From positions 57,772,656 through 57,836,655 of the forward strand of contig CM019216.1 in assembly GCA_009741485.1 (NCBI GenBank): a stretch of 64,000 nt of DNA, read 5' to 3'. Below, one piece after another: positions 17,101-30,400 of this stretch; position 1 is the first letter of the stretch; the number at the start of each line of letters is the position of its first letter. Origin of the DNA: Malurus cyaneus samueli. Taxonomy: Eukaryota; Chordata; Aves; Passeriformes; Maluridae. Under the pieces are notes generated by a model, which searched no databases, was not told the DNA's origin, and saw only the letters and a list, made by a program, of their open reading frames with translations. Position numbers and translations under genes: made by a program.

Positions 17101-17726
17101 ATCAATATATTGAAGTATTGCTAAGATCTGCTCCACTGCTTCAGAATGATGAAGCAAAGGAGTTATGTTACTGCTGCATGCTGAAATTTGGAGCTCATCC
17201 AAAAATTAATACAAATTTCAGCTCACATAAAACAAAGCTCTGTTGTCAATTTTTACATCAGAAAACAGCCCCAATACTTCTTGCACCACTATGTCTGAGC
17301 TACATTATAATCAGATCCTACAACTCTTTGTCATTGCAGCTTCTGTAAGAATGTCATGAGGTTTTACCAATAGGACAGAGGATTTTCTGCACCAGAGTAG
17401 AATAAGGCTATAGTTGCTACTTCATCTTTATTGACTCTTAGAAAAGCAAATTCTTTCTTCCTCCTGTCTGATGCTTTCCTATTTTGCAGAAACATCTGTA
17501 AAACACAAGGAAGCGTCCTACAAAGTCTATAAAATTGTCACATCCACACTGCCCTCCAGAGATGGTGACTGAGATGCAGAATCTGAGAAACAGACAGCTG
17601 GAGACAAGCTGCTGAAATAATTCAAACCTTCTGCCTCTGAAAATAGGTTACTCAATTTGAAATTGTCTTTCGCAAAGACAGCACTAGAAACAGATTTGGA
17701 TTAAACAACAATAACAATCATAATCT

Positions 17727-17735
17727 CCCCCCCCC
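17727..17735. repeat. C9 homopolymer (G16 in arm B)
   Basis: Nine C here correspond to sixteen G at 34183-34198 in the other arm, in FUCA2 intron 4. The difference is an extreme case of the run shortening seen across arm A. Confidence 0.9.
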
Positions 17736-19734
17736 ACAGCTGAATTTGCAATTAAATGCATTATCTGAAAGACTGATCAGTCTTCCTTCATTCGTTTCCT
17801 AAGTTGCAAAACTTTTAATACCTTAGCTAGCAAGGATCATGTTCTAACAACACACTGTCTGCCTCTGAAAATGTCCCTGTATGCTCTCAGAAGTTCTTGC
17901 TACATAATAAAACTACTATGACTCATAAATTTTTCAATCTGTAAAGAGAAATATGTAGCCTTCAATCAGGAGCTTGAAACTACAACTGTTTGCTTCTCAT
18001 CAACTTGCAATATGCAGTTACCAGAGAAACTTAGTAGAAAAGTAAGTGAGACTGTCCAGAACAGTCCTTCACCAGTTACAGGGGAAATGGCTTCTAAGAA
18101 ATTAACTGAATTTTACTAGAAATAATTTTGTAGAAACGACTAAGAGAAAGATTAAGAATTACACAGATATTCCATCCTGCCAGTTTTAGGCTGGAATTAT
18201 TGAAATTACTTACTATTCACAGATTCACAATTGAATTAAAATATTAGCATTTAAAAATATTACATAATCACTATTCAGTAGCACAACATAACAACCAGGA
18301 GAGAGCATATGCTCCTGCGCCCCACAGTACCTTCACCAAGTCCTCGATGGAGAGGTAGTCGCCAAGCCAGGCGTCCCTGCGGTAGCCCAGAGCCGCGGTC
18401 GATGCAGCAGAGTTCTCCCACTTGTGGGGCAGGAGGTGCCCAGGGTTGTAGCGGTCACTGCACGTGTAGAAGCGCCCATGGGTACAGATACTGCCAAGTC
18501 CCCAGCGGTCATTGTCACTACTGTGTCCCGGACTGGGCTGGGAACAGAGAAGTTTTATTACTTTTATAGAATAAAACACAGTCCAAACCAGCGTAATCCT
18601 TCTCACATATAGCCCTCCCAGGAACTAACATTTTGGATGACTTCTGCACGATTATTATTACAATAAATTAAGTGCAATGTCAGGAATTCTATTCTCATTC
18701 TTTGCTAATAAAAGTCCAGATTGGCATTTCCATGAAATAAGCTCCAGACTTTACAGGAGCTCTGCCAGAAATCAGTCTGGGCTTCAGATACACTGCCAGA
18801 TGTTCAGTCTGCAATGACAACATTGTACAAGATTCTCAAACTGTCCTGCTATCCTGTGTTTCTGCACAATAGTAAACACTTAGGGAAGACTGTGATTAAG
18901 CAGAATGCCAACACACATCTAAATGATAATTTGCAAACATGTTTAAAAAATACAAAACACTCTTCTTCTAAAGCAAGCTTTGATAGTTCTAGGAAAGATC
19001 TGTACTCTGTATTTCGGGAGAATTAATGTTGTTAAGTTCTCTTAGTTAGAAGTAACAGTACCACAAAACAAACAGAAATGAAACAAACTCGACACAGAGC
19101 AGAATTCCAGATAGGAGTTAAACAAGCATCATTAGTACCTGTCATTATACAGCCAAGCCAAGAAACAGTGCTATTCCAGTAAGTATCTGAGCATTTCCAT
19201 CCCCATCAGACCAAATTATTCTGGCTGGTACTTGGTCACAATTTCATAGAGTTCTGGTAATGATTTAGTGGTTGGAAACTTTCTGTCTTAAAGGCATTAG
19301 TGGCATCCTCAAGGAAAAGAGGATGAACCATTCAAACAGGGAATGGTATAACCCAAAATGCAAGTCAGTCCTGTTCTAACAGATTTTGCTAGTTCAGCAA
19401 CAAGATCTCGCTTTGGTCCCATAACAGCATTCAGTTCCAAGAATATTTGGACCCCCACAAAGTAAAGCCTAAAAGAGAAAAATCAGAGGATAAAAAGAGA
19501 GAGAGGAAGTTACAGGTTTTTCTTTACAGAAAGGTTCTAATGTTGCAAAAAATAATTATATGCATAATAATATGTTGTTATGGTAAAAGTGCACCTATAA
19601 CCGTTTATGCACAATGAAGTAGTCATAACATCAGAGCCCAATTTGGTTTTATACATACACATATACATTTAAATTTCCAGTTCTGCCTGTCTTAGGATAA
19701 ATTTTCTCTTTAATTATTCAGTCATTCATATGCC

Positions 19735-19812
19735 CCAATCAAATTAACTACATGACTTCTAAGGCCTCCTCCAACACCATTCTATAACTATGTGACTCTA
19801 TGAATTTAACAA
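19735..19812 (+). mobile_element. CR1 LINE 3'-end fragment (arm A copy)
   Basis: A short match to the conserved 3' end of avian CR1: a stretch about catching up on a 'deciding' region of the form CCTCCTCCAACACCATTCTA, followed by tandem ATTCTATG-like units. It lies in FUCA2 intron 2 and has a partner at 32032-32110 in arm B. Confidence 0.6.
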
Positions 19813-20181
19813 AAAACAGCAGCTTTTATCAAATGTGAACTAATACACAATCAGCAACTGGAAGATAGCTTCTCAGCCGCAGTAAGCACAAGTTACATTT
19901 GCATTCAAGACTGTTCCCTTCCTCTCTTCTATTTCCATTTATTGTAAATGTTCACTTTTGTTCCCTTGATATTACAACAGCTTAATCAACTACTCCATAC
20001 CTGTATAAGCAGAGTGAAAAAACTCCTGAAACAGCTTTTACAACATCAGATTAAATATCAGGAGGGATCTGACCTTTCAGACATCCATCAGTCCAGCACA
20101 AGCACTTACAAATACTACAGCACTGCAGACTCAGACCACTGCCAGAGAGGCTCCACTCCCACTTCAAACTGCTTTATACTC

Positions 20182-21026
20182 ACTGCCTGTTGTGGGTTAA
20201 GATTTTCCCCTTTGTTCTTCTTTGGGAATTTTTCTTTCCCATTGTTGTTGGATACACTAATGCTGGTCATCCTTTGATGGCTGGGCTATTAATGAAGACA
20301 ATGATACCTAACGATCTTGCTAAGCGTGTGTGGGTGATTTGTGTGGTGGGGGTAACTGCACTTCCTTGCTGCTCTCTGAGAGAAGGGGTCTGCCCGCTGG
20401 CTGCTCGGGGGAGAGCTTGCCTGCCTTTTTCTGCGGAGCCCAGTATCTCTGCCCATGGGTTCCTGTTGTTGCACTGTGATCTTCTCCCCTGTGCCTTGCC
20501 GGAAGCCCTGCGTCCAGCTCTCAGGGTGAGCTGCTCCATCCTGTCCGCAGCCGTGGTCTGCTCGTCTCTTAACCGTCCTGGGTTTCTGCTGTCCAGAGGA
20601 GCACCGAGATCAGTGTTTCTGTGAGTTTGCAGAAACTTTCTCCATCCACCTCTGCCATTTTGTGTCCACCTTTGGTGACGCGGGAGATCTGACCGACCGG
20701 GACCCGCGCCATAGCGCCCCTGCAGCCGCCGGGGAATCATCGTCGCACCCCCTGCCCGCCGGAGCCAACAGCGCCTCCGCCACGGGACTGTAACTGCACT
20801 AAAAGAGGTGCTCACTAGTTGGGACTGGCTGGTTGTGCTTTGTTATTGTTACTTGTTTCACCTTGTTATACATATAGAAAAAACTGTTATTCCTTTTGCC
20901 CATATTCTTGCCTGAAAGCCCTTGATTTTCAAAGCTATAATAATTCGGAGGGAAGGGGGTCATATCCCCACTCCAAGGGGTCCCTGCCTTCATCGGCAAA
21001 CACCTGTCTTCAAACTGAGAACTGCC
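20182..21026 (+). mobile_element. Avian endogenous-retrovirus solo LTR with 6-bp target duplication (arm A copy)
   Basis: An 833-base element (20188-21020) begins TGTTGTGGGTTAAG and ends near CAAACTGAGA. It is flanked on both sides by ACTGCC, a 6-base target-site duplication (20182-20187 and 21021-21026). The 3' part, with AATTCGGAGGGAAGGGGGTC and a following cluster of short conserved motifs, is the kind found at the ends of common songbird LTRs. No internal retroviral genes are present, so it is a solo LTR. The 6-base duplication suggests an ERVK-like class, as inference. The arm B copy is 883 bases. Its insertion in FUCA2 intron 2 predates whatever produced the two arms. Confidence 0.75.
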
Positions 21027-24000
21027 TAATAAATCTTGCAGTATTTTCATGAACTGCATACATGCTACTGTATTGACCAGACAAACAATCAAAATATTCA
21101 TGCACAAGCTGTTGGACAGACTAAATTAATCCGGTTCTTTTGAAGTCACTGGGAATTCACTACAAGCATCATCAAGATCAAGATTTATGTGTGTTAGAGC
21201 TGAGAATGAAATTGACTGTCAGAAGTTGCCACCTTGAATCCACATCTCACCAAAGACCAACAACATTCACAGATGTACTATGCAAATCTTAATATTTAAT
21301 ACTTTCCTTGCTATTGTATTTCCTTCCAGAACCTTTCTTTTTCTTCACTTTCTCCGCAAAGCATTCACAACTATTGTGCTAAAAAACCCACTGTGCTTAA
21401 AGCTACAGACCCGGTTCAAGGTTTGGCTTCCATGCACTACATCAGGAAGAGCTATACCTTCCTAATATGAAGCTGACTCCTGGGACATGCTCCTAAATTA
21501 TTTGGAGAAACCTATGGATTCTTTAACTGCCTGCACACAGCAGGTCTCCAAATGTTAAACAGCACAGAATTCACTTTTATGGTTCCTTCAGCAATAAATT
21601 GCACAGAAATAAAAAACAAATTATGGCCACTGCAGGAAGCTCAGCAGCTGACATCACTTCAGGCTGTCTTACCCACAGCAAAGAACAGTGGCACAAGCTA
21701 TTGCTCCTTCTATGCAAGCTCCACAGCCACATCTTTGTCAAGAGTCAGGAAAACACCTACACATTTCTTGGTTTTTGTCCCTCTTTGGCTGTGGTGGGAG
21801 GTAAGCCTCCCTGGCTTTCTTTATATCTCTGGAAGGCAGGAAAGTCACCTGCCTTTTCATCTGTTGACAGAAATGCAACAATACTAACCAGCGAACATTC
21901 ACAAAGCCTCCACTTACCCTCATGATGTTTTGAAGTTAAGACAACGTTATTTTGCACCTGAAGCCTTCAGAAATCTGCCCACTGGTTGGGATAAAAGAAT
22001 TCTGCTGTAAACAGAGGTCAAATCTTCATAGCTGAAGCAGGGGGTAATTTGCTTCCATAAATTTCACATAGGCTCTCTCTTTTCCTTCTGCCAGTACCAC
22101 CTACAAAATACATACAAAATTCAATAGATCTTTAGACGAAAGAAAAATTATCATAGCTCCTATTTAACACCGATAGGAGAGAGCATTAGAGGAACACAAC
22201 ACGGCAATAAGATGAAATGGCTCCAGAACAGCAGATTATCAAAGATTTCTTTTCTCTATCTGGTTTGTCCATGGCCATACATCTTTGAAGAGTCCACTTT
22301 AGAAAGGTCCACAGATAATATAGAAGCAATGAAAAATGCAGCTACACTTTGAGAAGGGAACAATGACATCTTGTCAACACCCAAATTTCAACTGTTTTAG
22401 AGGCAGGTACAGTCTGTGTAAGCATTCAGGTGGCACGAGAAATGTTTTTCCTGAACTTCCATGACTCACCTCCTCAGATCTCACACCTCAGCCATCAGCC
22501 AACCTCTGTCGCCCACATTGCAATTTCTGCCACCCACAAAATGAACCATCAGCTTAACTTCTCTGACAGTCCAAAATCCTCTACACACTGCACTGTGTGA
22601 ATAATTCCACACGCCAGAGCAGGAGAGCTGTGACCAGGTCACTGAAGCCTCAGCACGTGTGAAGCTCAGAACAAAGCACCTGCTAGAAGAAGGCACATCC
22701 CCCAAAAACCTGCCCCTGCAAGGACACACACTTATAAATGGACTCTGTCACTGCTCTATGAATAGAAACCAAGCAGCAAAATCCTCTTGTCAAATTTAGA
22801 CATGCATGAAAATAGATTGTAAGTGAAGGAATAAAGCAGGCTAGAATTTGAACGTTCAAATGATTTCTCTCTTTGTCCTAAGCTGGACTCTGACCTCAGT
22901 TCTCCAAGACCATAATCTGATTATTGTAACTTTCCCAAAAACAGTTCAGCATAAACAACACATCTCTGGCAGCCAGCAGAGGAAAAACTTAGAAGAAAGA
23001 GGCTGAGACAGTTTTCTCATTGAAAGAGCCGGGGCAGAGGAAATAACAACAGCATAAAGCAAAACAATTAAAAACAATAAAAACAAACCAGAAACCCCTC
23101 TGATTTCAGAGTATGTAATTGCTAAATTAAACAGTAACAACTTGCCTTCTCTCCCTTTGTCACATGGTTTGCTAACATGAACACTTCTATCAACAAGATT
23201 GGATTCCAGAAACATCCTTACCAAGGCTGTGCAGCTCTGAGGAAGGAGAAAGAAGTGGTTAATAGTCTGTGACCTTCCATTTGAAGCTGCTAATACAGGC
23301 CTCAGTTACTCGATTGCACATGCTGTCAGAAGGCTCTGCAGCAGCCGTAAACCTGCATAAGATGGGAGCTACAGGAATGTAAAAAGCAACTCCATTAGTT
23401 TTGGGGTCGAAAACCAAATGCACGATCTTGAATTGGTGCACACTATCAGAGCACAGCACTCTTAGGGAGGATTGAACCCAAACCTAGCCATGTCCCACCC
23501 GTCCAAAAATTTTGTTAGTAAATGTATTCTGCATTAAAAACCTGCTGAGAAGAAAGCCATCAGCAGCACAAAATATGCACAAGAAAACAGCAAGGCTGCT
23601 TGCCAAGCAAGGCAGTGATGGGCTCCTGCACTCTCCAAATTCTCCAACAGCTGTACAAGGCTGCTCCAGAGGCTGAGAGATCCCAACACTATTCCCAAAA
23701 GCGATAACACCTCCATGCATCCTTTCATGGTGGTCCTAGAGGGTCTCTTCGGCCATTTCGCCAACCACCTCATCCACCAACACTGTTGTGTTGCAGAGCA
23801 CTCCTCAAGCTCTATCAGCCCTCTGGTTAATTCACTTCAGCGAAGGTATTTACGAGTTTTAGGACTGGGCAGACAGATGCTCAGACACAGCAGAGCACTC
23901 TAAACTCCACTTGCTCCGCAACCGCGCCATAGATTCCGTGGCCTCGGGTGGACACAGAGCTGTCCCACACACATGAGCTCCAGGGCTGCCTGCAGAGGGC

Positions 24001-24171
24001 TGCAACCCAAACCATGGCTGTGCGGGGTCACACCACACCATCCCGCCTGCCCTGAGCGCTGCTTTCCAAGCAGGGCCTCGGGCCGCTGCACGGCCGGTCC
24101 GCCGCAGCGTTCCGGGGCGACCGAACCCTCCGGCTGCAGCTCACCAGAACCAACGCGCTGCTGAAGCGGGC

Positions 24172-24196
24172 NNNNNNNNNNNNNNNNNNNNNNNNN
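24172..24196. other. Assembly gap of 25 N
   Basis: Exactly 25 unknown bases separate FUCA2 exon 1b of arm A from inverted block X'. A fixed-size run is a placeholder, not a measured gap. Some long-read gap-filling programs insert such a run when an overlap cannot be closed. It marks the join between two contigs in the disputed region. Confidence 0.98.
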
Positions 24197-26420
<2,224 letters not shown>

Positions 26421-26939
26421 AGCCGGCTTGTACGGGTGCAGAGGTGCCCCAAAGCCTGTCAAGGAAACTTTTCTTTGATCGTTAGAATGGCCTGTGCTGA
26501 AGCTGCTTCAGTTCAGTAGGTGACACTTGGCATTTGTGCTGTGGTTCACGGGTGACCGGCACATACTTTACAAGATACATCTTCCAGCAATTTGTTGGTT
26601 GAGTTTGTGCTTCCCCAGTCTTTACTGATGCCTGAATTCTGTAGTTTTACTTCAGCTCCCAGCTGCCATGAGATAGCCTTTGTGAAATAATTTGGTTTAA
26701 TAAGCAAATACTAAGTTTCCATAATCACCACAAATGGAAATTTATTTGGCAATCTCATCAGAACAGTTGAAAATTAATGAACAGGCAACTGAATTGATCT
26801 CTCTTCAGCCGGGAAGGATGTGTACTTAACTGCTGCTCTGTGAAAACAGAGCTTCAGTTTCCAGAGCCATTAACCACAATTGTTACATCTAATTAAAAAA
26901 ATATTTAAAGGGCTGTGAAAACAAGATACCCATGATTCT
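26421..26939. other. Non-coding DNA upstream of the FUCA2 promoter
   Basis: Ordinary AT-leaning sequence with no exon recognised. It changes abruptly into block Y' at about 26940. It has no second copy in the window. Confidence 0.5.
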
Positions 26940-27483
26940 CTAATGTTTTAATTTATATACCTTGGTTAATATAATAAGTTGCAGGTGGATAAAAATCATT
27001 GTGACTTCCATAATATTATTCTTTCTGACTGACTGTTCACACTACTCTGATTTACCAAACCACTTTGATATTGCAACAGGAGCCTCTTCATATCTCTTTT
27101 ACATTCACTGCTGACCTACTTTATATCTTCTTTTGCCTTCCTCACTTTAGATGTCACTTTGAGTCTCCAAAGGAATCTTTAGAGGCCTTTGACCTCTGGC
27201 TATGGTATCCTTTCTAGTATATCTTTCACTTTCTTCATGTTCTCCTTTTTGATCGCACCAAAGGATTGCAGATGCTGAGCAGATCCTTAATGTGGGAATT
27301 TTGAACCATACATTCAGTACAGCATGACAAAGTTACAATTGTTCTGTGGCTCAAAATATTTGGAAGGAGAAATGATTTCAAAAAAAGCTCAGTGTTTGAC
27401 CCAAAGCTCATTGACCTGCCGTAAACTTTGATGAGGTTTGGAGCAAGGACTGCGTATTTCAACAGTGAACTTGATCATATATC
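26940..27483 (+). repeat. Block Y', direct copy of 5131-5671
   Basis: Same sequence and orientation as block Y, with small differences (for example TTTATATACC for TTTATTATTACC, and a short garbled stretch at about 27360-27368). Its right end runs within about eight bases into FUCA2 exon 1b of arm B. Confidence 0.88.
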
Positions 27484-27491
27484 TCTTCTAC

Positions 27492-30400
27492 GCCCAGCTT
27501 CGGCAGCGAGTGGTTCTGGTGAGCTGCAGCCGGAGGGTTCCGGTCGCCCCGGAACGGCTGCGGCGGACCGGCCGTGCCAGCGGCCCGAGGGCCCTGCTTG
27601 GAAAGCAGCGCTCAGGGCAGGCGGGGATGGTGTGGTGTGACCCCGCACAGCCATGGTTTGGGTTGCAGCCCCTCTGCAGGCTGACCCTGGAGCTCATGTG
27701 TGTGGGGACAGCTCTGTGTCCACCCGAGGCCACGGAATCTATGGCGCGGTTTGCGGAGCAAGTGGAGTTTAGAGTGCTTCTGCTGTGTCTGAGCATCTGT
27801 CTGCCCAGTCCTAAAACTCGTAAATACCTTCGCTGAAGTGAATTAACCAGAGGGCTGATAGAGCTTAGAGGAGTGCTCTGCAACACAACAGTGTTGGTGG
27901 ATGAGGTGGTTGGCGAAATGGCCGAAGGAGACCCCTCTAGGACCACCATGACAGGATGCATGGAGGTGTTATCGCTTTTGGGAATAGGTGTTTGGGATCT
28001 CTCAGCCTCTGGAGCAGCCTTGTACAGCTGTTGGAGAATGTGGAGAGTGCAGGAGCCCATCACTGCCCTTGCTTGGCAAGCAGCCTTGCTGTTTTCTTGT
28101 GCATATTTTGTGCTGCTGATGGCTTTCTTCTCAGCAGGTTTTTAATGCAGAATACATTTACTAACAAATTACTTTTGGACGGGTGGGACATGGCTAGGTT
28201 TGGGTTCAATCCTCCCTAAGAGTGCTGTGCTCTGATAGTGGTGCACCAATTCAAGATCGTGCATTTGGTTTTCGACCCCAAAACTAATGGAGTTGCTTTT
28301 TACATTCCTGTAGCCTCCCATCCTTATGCAGGTTTACGGCTGCTGCAGAGCCTTCTGACAGCATGTGCAATCAGGTAACTGAGGCCCTGTATTAGCAGCT
28401 TCAAATGGAAGGTCACAGACTATTACCACCCCTTCTTTTCTCCTTCCCTCAGAGCTGCACAGCCTTGGTAAGGATGTTTCTGGAATCCAATCTTGTTAGC
28501 ATAGAAGTGTTCATGTTAGCAAACCATGTGACAAAGGGAGAGAAGGCAAGTTGTTACTGTTTAATTTAAGCAATTACATACTCTGAAATCAGAGGGGGTT
28601 TCTTGGTTTGTTTTTATTGTTTTTAATTGTTTTGCTTTATGCTGTTGTTATTTCCTCTGCCCCGGCTCTTTCAATGAGGAAAACTGTCTCAGCCTCTTTC
28701 TTCTAAGTTTTTTCCTCTGCTGGCTGCCAGAGATTGTGTTGGTTTATGCTGAACTGTTTTTGGGAAAGTTACAATATTCAGATTATGGTCTTGGAGAACT
28801 GAGGTCAGAGTCCAGCTTAGGACAAAAGAGAGAAACTCATTTGAAACGTTCAAATTCTAGCCTGCTTTATTCCTTCACTTACAATCTATTTTCATGCATG
28901 TCTAAATTTGACAAGAGGATTTTTGCTGCTTGGTTTCATTCATAGAGCAGTGACAGAGGTCCATTTATAAGTGTGTGTCCTTGCAGGGGCAGGTTTTTGG
29001 GGGATGTGCCTTCTTCTAGCAGGGTGCCTTTGTTTCTGAGCTTCACACGTGCTGAGGCTGCAGTGACCTGGTCACAGCTCTCCTGCTCTGGGGCTGTGGA
29101 CATTAGTTCACACAGCTGCAGTTGTGTAGAGGATTTGGGACTGTCAGAGAAGTAAAGCTGATGGTTCCAATGTTTGTGGGTGGCAGAAATTGCAATGTGG
29201 GGGCAGAGCAGAGGTGCCTGATGGCTGAGGTGTGAGACTTGAGGAGGTGAGTCATGGAAGTTCAGGAAAAAACATTTCTCGTGCCACCTGAACTGCTTAC
29301 ACAGACTGTACCTGCTCTCTAAAACAGTTGAAATTTGGGTGTTGACCAAGACTGTCATTGTTCCCTTCTCAAAGTGTAGCTGCATTTTTCATTGCTTCAA
29401 ATTAAATTCTGGGACCTTTCTAAAGTGGACTGCTTCAAAGATGTAGACCATGGACAAACCAGATAGAGAAAAGGAAATCTTTGATAATCAATGCTGTTCT
29501 GGAGCCATTTCATCTTATTGCCAGTGTTGTGTTCCTCTAATGCCTCTACCTCTCGGTGTTAAATAGGAGCTGATGATTTAAATTCTCTTCTCTGTGTCTA
29601 AAAATACATCAGCAGACATGTTTTATGTATTTTGTAGGTGGTACTGGCAGAAGGAAAAGAGAGAGCCCTATGTGAAATTTATGGAAGCAAATTACCCACC
29701 TGGCTTCAGCTATGAAGATTTTGGACCTCTGTTTACAGCAGAATTCTTTGATCCCAACCAGTGGGCAGATATTCTGAAGGCTTCAGGTGCAAAATACGTT
29801 GTCTTAACTTCAAAACATCATGAGGGTAAGTGGAGGCTTTGTGAATGTTCGCTGGTTAGTAATTGTTGCATTTCTGTCAACAGATGAAAAAGGCAGGTGA
29901 CTTTCCTGCCTTCCAAGAGATATAAAGAAAGCCAGGGAGGCTTACCTGCCCCACCACAGCCAAAGAGGGAACAAAAACCACCCAAGAAATGTGTAGGTGT
30001 TTTCCTGACTCTTGCACAAAAGCTGTGGCTGTGGAGCTTGCATAGAAGGAGCAATAGCTTGTGCCACTGTTCTCTTGCTGTGGGTAAGACAGCCTGAAGT
30101 GATGTCAGCTGCTGAGCTTCCTGCAGTGGCCATAATTTGTTTTTTATTTCTGTGCAATTTATTGCTGAAGGAACCATAAAAGTGAATTCTGTGCTGTTTA
30201 ACATTTGGAGACCTGCTGTGTGCAGGCAGTTAAAGAACTCCATAGGTTTCTCCAAATAATTTAGGAGCATGTCCCAGGAGTCAGCTTCGAATTTAGGAAG
30301 GTATAGCTCTTCCTGATGTAGTGCATGGAAGCCAAAACCTTGAACCGGGTCTGTAGCTTTACAAGCACAAGTGGGTTTTTTAGCACAATAGTTGTGAAAT

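Larger units (their letters stand above)
14178..24171 (-). pseudogene. FUCA2: Frame-broken copy of FUCA2 (exons 1b-7)
   Basis: On the minus strand the exons lie at 24171-24145 (second half of exon 1), 22100-21918, 19468-19139, 18537-18331, 17055-16869, about 15725-15621 and 14312-14178. Exons 2-7 measure 183, 330, 207, 187, 105 and 135 bases, against 188, 340, 211, 191, 109 and 141 in arm B. Every one has lost bases, so the reading frame is broken throughout. The exon 6 donor has lost a G and is no longer CAG/GTAAA. Exon 4 has a small cluster of real mismatches around 18400-18415. Intron 1 holds only ordinary non-coding DNA; the solo LTR lies in intron 2. The first half of exon 1 lies beyond the N gap on the same strand (25658-25832), so strand order is consistent with this being the gene body for that promoter. 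Confidence 0.85.

Noticed and set aside
20190..20815. Open frames of 140-180 codons on both strands at 20.2-20.8 kb and their mirror at 31.0-31.5 kb
   Set aside because: They fall inside the GC-rich part of a solo LTR. They overlap on opposite strands and show no retroviral protein motif.
27860..28145. Frame in FUCA2 intron 1 with a hydrophobic C-terminal stretch
   Set aside because: No start context, splice sites or family resemblance. It is only partly kept in arm A because of indels. Treated as intron.
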